This document shows, piece after piece, positions 49,501 to 60,900 of a stretch of 64,000 nucleotides of DNA (positions within the stretch are counted from its first letter, which is position 1; every line of letters begins with the position of its first letter). The stretch covers positions 4,109,501-4,173,500 of the forward strand of contig NC_063982.1 of the NCBI RefSeq assembly GCF_932276165.1. Reading direction: 5' to 3'. The DNA is from Plutella xylostella. Its lineage: Eukaryota > Arthropoda > Insecta > Lepidoptera > Plutellidae. The translations under genes were made by a program, and so were the position numbers. The notes beneath the pieces were generated by a model that was not told the DNA's origin, searched no databases, and saw only the letters and a list, made by a program, of their open reading frames with translations.

Positions 49501-52500
49501 ACGAGACCAGCCCCAGCCACAGCCAGATCTCGAGAAACAGCAGCCGGAAGTCCAGCAACTCGCTGCGGGTGAACCAGAGCACTAAGATTGAGGGTTAGTG
49601 GTTTATCTTCATCGCGGTTTTTGTATGTCCACCAAACCGCACTAGGCCTGAAGTAAATCCTTCAATAGAAGGAGACCCGTGCCCCAGCAGTGGAGACGTG
49701 ATGGATCATGATGTCGCAAAAGTCGGCTATAAAAATCTCGTAAAATAAATTTACTACGAGAAGTATTTCAACAAAATGTGCTTTTGGCTCAGTTACATCT
49801 AATACTTCAAGGCTATAACAATATTCTAGCCTACCTTAGCTTCCATACCACCATGCACCATCGACTCATTAACAATCCATAAGCAGCGTCACTCGCCCGT
49901 CAAACATTAGACACAATTAACACATCCTTACAAGTAACGTCAGAATTGACAAGCGAGCGACGCGCTTAAGGATTGTTCATTCCTAATCATAGAACAACGC
50001 GGACTCGGGTGAACCCTCGGGAAGCGTCATAGCGATCTTTCTTGATACAAAAAAGCCTGCCAATTTTTGCGGGGGGAAATTTTACCATTTACCATGATTA
50101 TGTCTCATGCGACATATCATTATGAGTTTTAATTCCCAGTAATAAGGGTTACGTGAAGTGACATTTAATAATGAACACAGAGTCTTCATTTTTCTTGCCA
50201 ATGGATGTAACAATTATCGATAAGTGTTATCGATGAATTCGAGAACATGGGTTAGAAATACTAATTTCAAATTAATTAGGTATAGTTAAATTTAATTAGG
50301 AATGATAAACGAAGTCACCCGCTTTTGTACATTTTATACTCACGTGATAGGTCGCGAGCCGTATCGCCGTTTTTGAATGAGTACAATGCACTGAAGTTGT
50401 CGAGTAAGTGGGCAACCCGACGGTCAGATGCTTTCAAGCCGCCCCTTCGGGCGGCCTCTGACTAGGCTTAACGACTGCTGCCGAAGCAGCAACCGGGACC
50501 CACGGCTTAACGTCCCGTCCGAAGCACGGAAGCGTCCAGAAAAGAACCATTTGAAATCGGTAACTCATGCTGTACCTACCAATGGCTGACCGTGTCAGTT
50601 GTTGCTTAACCTTAGTGATCAGTTACGATTACTGAAGCCAATTCGACTACGGACGCTTCCCAACTATGACCTTTTTTGTCGATTAATACATATCTACATA
50701 CCGGTACATCACTATTGCATTTTTTTGACATTGGTTGCTAGGAAACAGCTAATAACAATAAACCATGACCAAATCTGTGATCAAATCCGGAATCCGGATA
50801 TTCTATGAATTGAAGCTGTCATTTTAGTATGTAAACAAATCATTTTCTATGAAACGAACGCTTTGCCAACTAGATTGAGTCTAGTGAAAATTGAGACTGC
50901 AACTAGTTTTTATAAATCGGTGGGCCTTTTTGGCCTACCACCCCGCCAGAGGGGAACGTCTGCCTATTTCGTCTCCAGACCATTCATACTCAATGTTCCT
51001 AATATTCGGTGGTAGTAACCACACTATATGCTCATCCTTTTCCCTGTCACCTCCACAGACTTCAAGCACCTGATCCGCAAGCCGTCGACCTTGGAGGTGC
51101 ACACCGTGCGAGTGTCGCTGAAGGACATCGTGTGCTACCTGTCGCTGCTGGAGGCGGGGAGACCAGAGGATAAGCTGGAGTGTGAGTGTTAATATAATTA
51201 TGATAATATGTGGGGACATCTCACAAAGGCCATCCGATTCCAAAGTAGGCAGAGAATGTCATATGGGTATCGGACAGCTGATATATATACACAAATACAT
51301 AGATACGTATTATTAATAAATATCAACAACCAAGACCTGGCTACTCTGACTACAAATGTATATCTCTGTTAACCCCGCTTAACAGTATGATTTCGCCGTT
51401 TATCTACATCTTCTAATTTAGTATTTTAATATTTACAAAATATACTCGAATAATACCTAAAAACAAACAAATTCTTATACAAAATAATTCGTGTATTTTC
51501 TTGTGGAAAATTTTAAAACAAGTTTGGAGAAATTGACCCACCTACGCGTTTAAAATCCAAATAGTTAGACAAGTAGATAGATAGTAAAATAACATTGAGA
51601 GTTCGTGGAAACAAAGGGATTTATAAAATAATTGCCTAGGGTATAGAAAATAACAAAACTAAGCTCCATTTAATTGAAAGGAGGTGCCTGCCTATTAAAT
51701 AAGTTTCTAAGAATTGAATTTTCCTTTAAACAGTTATTTTTAATATACACAGTTGGTAATAGCGTACATTTTAATGTTTTTACAAAATGAAATGATTATA
51801 TTTTATGTTATTTAAATCTTGTGAAAACATAGGTACTCCGAAATGGAAAAGGCTAGCTTATAACGCTGTATGCAATATTCTAGTACATACAGTGTGTTAA
51901 ACACCCTGTATAACAACGCATGTCACATACGAATAGCCACTACGTAACACACACAAGTCTGGATAATGCCTACCTGTGGGATAACATACATGCTGTCACT
52001 CTCTATAGTTAAGTTTTAGACAGTTGCAGCATGTATTTAATCCCACAGGTACCTAACCATTATCGAGAAATTGTGAAGCAGGCCCTAACTAACGTAACCA
52101 ACTACGCATTAAGCCATGGTAAACCAACATCTATCTCTCTACCATCCCAGTATAAGGCCATGGTAAACGAACATCTATTACTCTCCCTCCGCAGTATTGG
52201 GCCATGGTAAACCAATAGCTATCCCTCTCCCTCCCAGTATTAGGCTATGGTAAACCAATAGCTATCCCTCTTCCTTCTCAGTATTAGGCCATGGTAATCC
52301 AACAGCTATCCCTCTCCAGTATTAGGCCATGGTAAACCAACATTTCTCTCTCTCCCTCCGCAGTATTAGGCCATCGTAAACCAATATAGCTATCCCTCTC
52401 CAGTATTAAGCCATGGAAAACTACATCTATCCCTTTTTCTCCCCAGTACTAGGCCATGGTAAACTACAGCTATCTCTCTCCCTCCACAGTCATGTTCCGG

Positions 52501-55500
52501 CTGTACGACACGGACGGCAACGGCGTTCTGGACACCAACGAGATGGACTGCATTGTGAACCAGATGATGGCCGTCGCAGAGTACCTGGGATGGGAGACCA
52601 GCGAGCTGAGACCCGTGAGTAGAAGGAGAAACAAAGAAACGAAATACGAAGCGTCAGATTTTAACTGATCACTCAGGTTAAGCAACAAATGGCACGGTCA
52701 GCCATTAGATGGGTGACCGATTTCAAGTGGTTCTTTTCGGGACGCTTCCGTGCTTCGGACGGTACGTTAAACCATGGGTCCCGGTTGCTATGTCGGTAGC
52801 AGCAGTCGTTAAGCCTAGTCAGAGGCCTTCGGGCAGTTTGAAAACCTCTGACAGTCGGGTTGCCCACTAACCCGACAAGTCTCTCAGGACAAGCTTGCTT
52901 GTGTTGGGGTCCACCAACCCGCACTAGGCCAGCGTTGTGGACTAGGCCTAAAACCCTTTCTTCATTGGAACGACCCCAGTTCCTCAGCAGTAGGGACGTG
53001 ATGGGTCGTGATGTTGATGACACCGCTCCACTAGTCTTCTTCGCTCTAGTGGACAGGCAGGCTTAAGCGCCACAAAACTAATACTCACTCTATCCTTCTA
53101 AGGTCGTCCATGACAGACGATCAGACTGGATTCCACTGTTCTTTAATTCAGTACTGGTTTCTAATGAGCTTAAATTAAATTTATAAACATAACAATTTGG
53201 TTGTTTTGGCAGATCCTGCAAGACATGATGGTGGAGATAGACTACGACGCAGACGGCACGGTCTCACTGGATGAATGGAAGAGGGGAGGGTAAGCCAAAT
53301 CATCTTATTTATTTAATGTGTAAGGTTTCCAAAAGATTCGCTTTGCTTTAAAAACTTATGACCAAAATTAAGGTTATTAATGATATTAAAACGTGATCGG
53401 TATTATACGCTTAGCAGAAGAAGGTCCACAACCTGATGTGCCAGCGCTGTGTTTATCATTATCATAAGACCATAACTGTGCACTGCTAGACATAGGCCTG
53501 TTCTAAAGATCTCCAGCTACTGCATATATATACTTACCCACTACCCATGTATAGTTTTTGGTTACCGGAGATTATTTAATACTATCTCCACCATCATCTG
53601 TTGGGGTAGATGCTATGTAAAGAAAATTAACTAAAACTGCAAAATAACATAAATTTCTTAACTCGCCCGGTGTCAGGATCAATGTATACCGCTATTTGTG
53701 ACAAACTGACCTCAAATATCAAACCCAATTTTTTTAGGCATTAACAACAATAAGCACAAAAGATGCGTTTTAGTTCGAAGGGGCAAAATAAGTTTAACGC
53801 TAAAAAAAATACAAAATCAAGCGCACATCACTCAGTATCACTCAGGTTTGAGAGGGCTAGAAGATAAAATAAAAGTAAATTTTCCTGCTAAGTGGGAATT
53901 AAAAATGTGTGTATCTACTCTGCGCAAAATGAAACAGTTACCTATGAGCTGCCCCTCCCTAGCTGAAATCCTGGGTACGCCCTTGGTAGATGGTGGAGCC
54001 AGTATACTGCGTCCAAGATTTGATTCTCGTCATAAATAATGATCATCATTATCCAATAAAACTTCACTCTTTCCCAAAACGCGCCTGAAAACTGTCCAAG
54101 ATTTGAATAACCTCACAAAAAATGATTATATCATATCCATGGACTATTAAACGAGCCCTAAACCTAAAACCCCTAAAAGGTATATGAACTGCCATTTGTA
54201 ATAATGGAAAACTTCTCATTCCAGCATGACAACCATCCCTCTGCTGGTGCTCCTAGGCCTCGACACCAACGTGAAGGAGGACGGCGAGCACGCGTGGAGG
54301 CTGAAGCACTTCAACCGACCGGCCTACTGCAACCTGTGCCATAACATGCTGGTTGGGTTGGGGAAGAAGGGGCTGTGTTGTATATGTGAGTAAGCGTCAA
54401 TTTTAATTGACATGGAGATAAATGGTAGAAGTCAGATTTGGTTGGAACGAAGGAAAAACTTAAGAATCTGGACCGAACAGCGTATTGTAACCTTTGTCAT
54501 ACCTAACATGCTGGTGGGATTGGGGAAGAAAGGGGCTGTGTTGTATATGTGAGTAGGGGTCAGATTAGTTTAGCATTGAGCGGAATGGTAGCTTTGATTG
54601 ACAATTTTTATCGAGCAGTGTATGGAAACCTGTGCCGTAACATGCATTATGGAAGGCTTATGGGATCAGGGAAGGATGCATTTTGAAATAAACTTCGATC
54701 TTAACCCTTTCACCGCTAAGAAGAATATTGAAGCTCTGGTCATTCTAAGACTGGAGTCGATTCCGTGCAGCAAATATATTGTACACTTACTCACTTACTC
54801 CGCTGGCTCAGCGACCCGAAGTGGATCTTGGCCTCAAACACAAGCTGTACTACCATAAAAAAGTTTAAACACTGTTTAACAAGTGTTTAAAACGAAATTT
54901 GACATATTTTGTAGGCGTTTGAAAACGTTTGAAAACAAAAAAAGTTTTTGTGGTAAGGCCCAAGAAGTCGCCACTGGTTTCTATCCTCTCTCCAGTTGTC
55001 TGCCTGTAGTTGGCGCAGGTCCTTGCCGACTTCATAGTTTGAAGTATATTGTTTAGTCTCTAATTATTCTCTCCTCTCTCCCCCCAGTCTGCAAGTTCAC
55101 GGTGCACGAGCGGTGCGTGCAGCGCGCGGCGCACTCCTGCATCGCCACCTACTCCAAGTCGCGGAGGGCTTCGGCCACGCTCGCGCACCACTGGGTTGAA
55201 GGTATGTCGAGCACTCCACTCCACAGGGGTTACCACTTACCAACACTGAAAATTTGCAATTAACAATCCATAAGCAGTGTCGCTCGCAGCGCACTCCTGT
55301 ATCGCCATCGCCACCTACTCCAAGTCGCATAGAGGGTCGGCCACGCTGGCGCACCACTGGGTTGAAGGTAGGTCAAACACTCCACAAGTAGGGTTGCCAC
55401 CACCAAACATCAGCAATTAACATTCCATAAGCAGCGTCGCCGGGTGCCGAGCGACGGACGCAGGCGCCCAGGTAGACCTAGACGGAGATGGCGGAATGAC

Positions 55501-57937
55501 CTGGACAGATTTTCGCCGGATTGGCGTCAGGTGGTTGACAGCAGAGACGTGTGGAGTAAACATGGGAAGGCCTTTGCCCAGCAGTGGGACACTGAATCGG
55601 CTACATAAAAAAAAGCAGCGTCGCTCGCGGCGCACTCCTGCATCGCCACCTACTCCAAGTCGCGGAGGGCGTCGGCCACGCTCGCGCACCACTGGGTTGA
55701 AGGTGGGTGTGGTGGTGTTTGTGACTTCTTAATTTGGTTGGGTTATAGTTTTTTTTGGCTGGTATGGTTTGCTGCTAGCTTCACAATTTGGGGAATGGAA
55801 CAATTTGCCGGTGAAAGTTGCTAGTGGCGAAATTACTGTCAAAATCGAGGGTGATGGAGGGGATGGAAAATGGATGGATGATGGCTTTTAAAGAGCTTTG
55901 AGAATGGCTGCTTATCATATTTATTTTTGTAGTAAGTAAGTACTAAAGTTATTATATCAGTTAGAGATATACTCTTCATGTAAGTAGGCACTATATTCAG
56001 GTCTTTGTTCTGAGCTAGTCCATTTTAATAATTGAAGATGTCTACATTCAGCTTTCTTGTATCACTTACAGGAAACTGCCACGGCAAGTGCGCTCGGTGT
56101 AGGAAGAAAATCAAGGGTTACAACGGCATCACCGGCCTGCACTGTCGCTGGTGCCACATCACCGTGAGTAGACAACATTAGTACAATTTATAATTAAAAA
56201 ATAAAAGTCTGCAAAGTATCCTCTACATCTGGAAGGATGTCATCTTTATCCAACATCTTTATCCATCAATAATTTCCAAGGAAGGCAACTTTATCAATTT
56301 CCTCCCCAGCTCCACCACCGCTGCGTGGGCAGCGCGGGCGGCGCGTGCACCCTCGGCCGGCACGCCAAGCACATCCTGCCGCCCACCGCCATCCGCCCGC
56401 TGGTGCTGGATAGACAGCGGAGTCTGCCGCACCGGCCGAATAATGAGAATGTGAGTTTCGGTAACCCGAGAAAACAAACAGTCAGGTGAGCGGATGCCTG
56501 GAGCTTCCGCACAAAAGCATATTCGAACTAGCGTGATGTATGTGTATGAAGGAAAAGCTTTGTAAGCATCTCCTGTTGACCAGAGCTATTCGGCCCCTGG
56601 TGCTGGACCGACAGCGGAGCCTCCCGCAGCGGCCGAATCATGAGAACGTGAGTTTTGTAACCCTAGATTCTAGGGCCTAGAATTATTCGGACTGTTAGGG
56701 TGCGGCGGGTGGATGCCCAGAACTTTCGAACAAAAACAACAAATGTAGCAAAAACTTTGGGCTAGTTCTCAGTGCTGGCAACCCTAAAATACATCATAAG
56801 GTACATATTATTATAAGGTTTACAACCAATGATGGTCGCGAAATCTACGGGAATAGGTCCTGCATTAATTTTTCAGTGCCTTGGTAGTCTTTGCACAGCA
56901 ATCATTTTGTCTATACTTTCATAACAATTGCCTAGCCATGATCAGTTCGTACATACAGAAAATAATCAAACAACGTATCATCCACAGCAACCACTGCCCA
57001 CATCGATATCCCTGCCGATCTCCATCGCAGCCAGCTCAGAGGAGAAGAAAGAAGAGAAGAAAGAACACAGAGCCCCTCCCATCTCATTCCAGATATCCCC
57101 ATCAGAAGACACGTGTCCATTACTGGTCTTCATCAACCCTAAGAGTGGGGGGAGGCAGGGAGACAAGGTGTTGAGGAAACTGCAGTATATATTGAATCCG
57201 CGCCAGGTCCATGATATCGCTAAGGGAGGACCGACGCAGGGTGAGATTTTCAGACCTATTAACTTTAAGATTACTTGTGTTTTGTTTGTTTTATTTTTTT
57301 TGTATGTTATTTTTGACGAAGCGCTGGTGGATTGTATGTTAAATGTTTGATAAATTTTGTATTTTATTTAATAAATGATTTCACTTAATTCATTATGTCG
57401 AGAATCGGGAAACTTTGTCTTGGTCAGCCAGCCACTGCCTTTTATCTATCTGTTTAATAGCGCCTAAACAGAGGCTAGTGCCCTGCTTTACCTTCCTTAA
57501 TAAATGTATACAATAATAATAATGGGATTAGGGATTATAATATTACTTAAAAGATAAGATAAGATAAAATACACTTTATTGCACACAAACAGAAACAGTT
57601 TCACAAACATAGAAAAGAAAAATGGTACAATCGGCGGCCTTATTACTAAAAGTAATCTCTTCCAGACAACCACATTGAAAGGAAATATAAAGTATAAAGA
57701 AAGGGGTAACGTGTGACAAGACAAGAGAAAATACAACATAATTATTTATTTATTTATATGAACTTATAATTACTATGAACAATGTGTAAATACCTACATA
57801 CAATAATACTTAAATATATTATGAACACATATAAATACTTTAAACCTACATAGCTATTAATAATTATATACCTAGACCTTATATGTAATAATACAATACA
57901 TACCATAAATAAATATATATATATTTATATAACCAGC

Positions 57938-57995
<58 letters not shown>

Positions 57996-60900
57996 GCTGG
58001 TTTATTCTAATCTGGATAAGCTAAATTTAAGTAATGCTGTCTGAGCTTGTTTTTGAAGGATGGTAGAGAGGGTGCGAGTCTGATTTCCATGGGCAGATCG
58101 TTCCATAATTTAACAGCCTGAAAAGTGAAGGAACCTTCATAAAACACCGTGGTGCAAGAGGGAACATGAAGGTGAAAGTTATGAGATGAACGTAGTGAGC
58201 GGCTGTGTGTAGAGCATCTCAACTCAAAACGCTCCTTAAGGTACTTACCACCCACAGACCGGATGGACCTGAATATCTTTCAAAACCTATATAAATAAAA
58301 AACATGAACAAGGATCGTGTTTGCGTACCAAAAATCTAGATCTAAGGATAGCTTTCTCTCCAAAAAATGATAACATTGGCAATTTTTTCAGGTCTGCAGA
58401 TGTTCAAGGACGTGAAGAACTACCGCGTGATCTGCTGCGGGGGCGACGGCACCGTGGGCTGGGTGCTCGAGACCATGGGTAAGGGTCTCCCATCATCAGC
58501 CGTCTACCAACTGTTGTGTTGGATCTAGGCTTCTTTATCATCATCTCTTTATCACTCATTATTGGTTCTAGGCTTCTTTATTTGCAAGAACCTATTTTTT
58601 ACGGTGAGGTTAATGATGTGACTGGTCTGGCCACTGCTTCCTTGGGCAACATTCTAGATATTTCCAGCGAGGATCGTTGTTAACCGTTGCAAATTATAAT
58701 TGATTGATTAGTTACTCAGAGTCCCCTTTCATGCATTATTAGCCATTATTGGGCTAACATTCTTATTGACAAGAATAACATCCAAATCATTTGAATTCTT
58801 TACCATCAGAGCATATGTTTTGGCCCTGTTTATACCTACCTACATAAATTGGGAATATCCTTTTTTCAGATAAAGTGCAGATGGAGACGCAGCCAGCAGT
58901 GGGGGTGATCCCGCTGGGCACCGGCAACGACCTGGCGCGCTGCCTGCGGTGGGGGGGAGGGTAAGACGTTGCATATATTTATTACTTTATTTAATATATA
59001 AATAAACGCTGGGCCATAAGCAATCCCAACGATGGTAGTAATTTTGTTTTAATAATAATACTATTTTTTACTAAGCTGACCAAATCATGCTCATCCAAAC
59101 CGCGGCCATCAGTCTAAAAACTCCTGTATTAATTGGACAAACAATGTAACATTTCATCTAAATTGCTGCTACGAATTGCACAGGCTTCCATTTTTGGCAC
59201 CAATTAACTGGACATTACTGATTGTGTACTTAATTTGAATGTATATAATTTGTTTTTTTTAACTGTCGGTTTTTTTAAATTCTATAGATTATTGTTAATA
59301 AATCATACATAACTAAACTTTTTTTTACTCCTTACAGGTACGAAGGAGAATCAATCCACAAGATCCTGGACAAGATAGCCCGCGCCAGCACCGTGCTGAT
59401 GGACCGCTGGCACATAGTCGTCGAGAATGACCCCACTTTTGCAGATGTGAGTGTCCATTTTGTTCTTATAGTTGTTCCACGTTGGGCGCCAATTTTATCC
59501 CAAGTTGGGCGCCAGTTCTATTTTTGTCCCACGTTGGGCGCCAATTTATAATTTTGACCAACTATTTTTTTTTTGGAAGGAATAAAGTAATTATTATTTG
59601 TTGATCAGAACTGCGACCAGCCCGAGATGCCGGAGTCGGCGCCGCACCCCACCACCGTCCCGTACAACATCATCAACAACTACTTCTCTATAGGCGTTGT
59701 AAGTATATCACCCATGTTAGATTATGATGGCAATTTACACAAATTATTATTAATCAATATTAAAAAGGCTTTGTCAAATAGGACGCGTTACTGACTGACG
59801 CTCTGTTTGACGGTAATTTATCATAGCAGTACAACATATCTTAACGTCATAGCGCGGCGTCTTTAGCGCACTGACGCGCGCTAGTAACGCTTTCTGTTTG
59901 TTTAATTATGTCAGCAAAGATCAACCGCCAAATGAAATATTATTATCTCTCTAACTATTTCTCTCTCTTTGACACGTTACTTTGTTTTTGTAATACAAAA
60001 TATCCCTTTATTTCCCATCCGCCCAGGACGCAGCAATCTGCGTGAAGTTCCACACGGAGCGCGAACGCAACCCGGACAAGTTCAGTTCGCGCATGAAGAA
60101 CAAGCTGTGGTACTTCGAGTTCGCCACCTCAGAGCAGTTCGCTGCTAGTTGCAAGAACCTGCACGAGAATATTGACATTGTTGTGAGTATCATAGCTGCC
60201 TATGGTTGCCTGTAAGAGATCGCACTCAGCGATAAGGCCGCCTATTGTACATTGCTGTATTTTTCCATATATTTTAAACCTATTGTATGCTATTGCTAAC
60301 ACATCCATTTCCCTGGATCTACAGATGTGCTTCTTCTGGTTCTTGGTCTTCATCAGTCCCGGCAGCTATCATTATTCATAAATTATTATATTGCATTTTC
60401 TTCCAGTGCGACGGCACATCCCTGGAGCTGAGCAAGGGTCCGTCGCTGCAGGGTATAGCCTTACTGAACATCCCCTACGCACACGGGGGCTCCAACCTGT
60501 GGGGTGCTAGTGGGGGGCACCGCCGGTTTCCTACCGCACAGCAAGGTATTTACTGAAACAGTTAACACCACAGAGCCAGTATACAGGTTCTTGCAAAAAG
60601 GGTAAGCCGAAAGGGGTTAACTCAGGGGGTCATTCTAAACAACTTTTGTTCCCCTGAGTCACTTATTTCGGCTTCGTATAACCTTTTCGCAACATGGAAA
60701 ATATTTTACTGCCCTATTATGTCAACCTACCAAGGTAGATCGGTGTTTTTCTTAGCTTATCGGTAGCAAAGACTAGAGTTGGAATAGGGTTTGTAAGCGT
60801 TTGGCTAACGTCTCTAAAAAAAACCTGTAGTAACCCTAATTGTATTTCAGATATTGGTGACAAGCTAATAGAGGTGATAGGACTAGAGAACTGCCTCCAC

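Larger units (their letters stand above)
57241..58391. other. Intron 14 with LINE debris
   Basis: 57541-57620 reads on the minus strand as a LINE 3' end (CAATAAAGTGTATTTTATC with TTATC tail). 57931-58002 is an AT palindrome and 58007-58280 a LINE coding fragment. 57250-57540 shows nothing. Confidence 0.55.

Noticed and set aside
52413..52668. ORFs of about 70 codons across exon 8 and the decoy array
   Set aside because: One is the read-through of exon 8 into its introns; the others are frame shadows of it.
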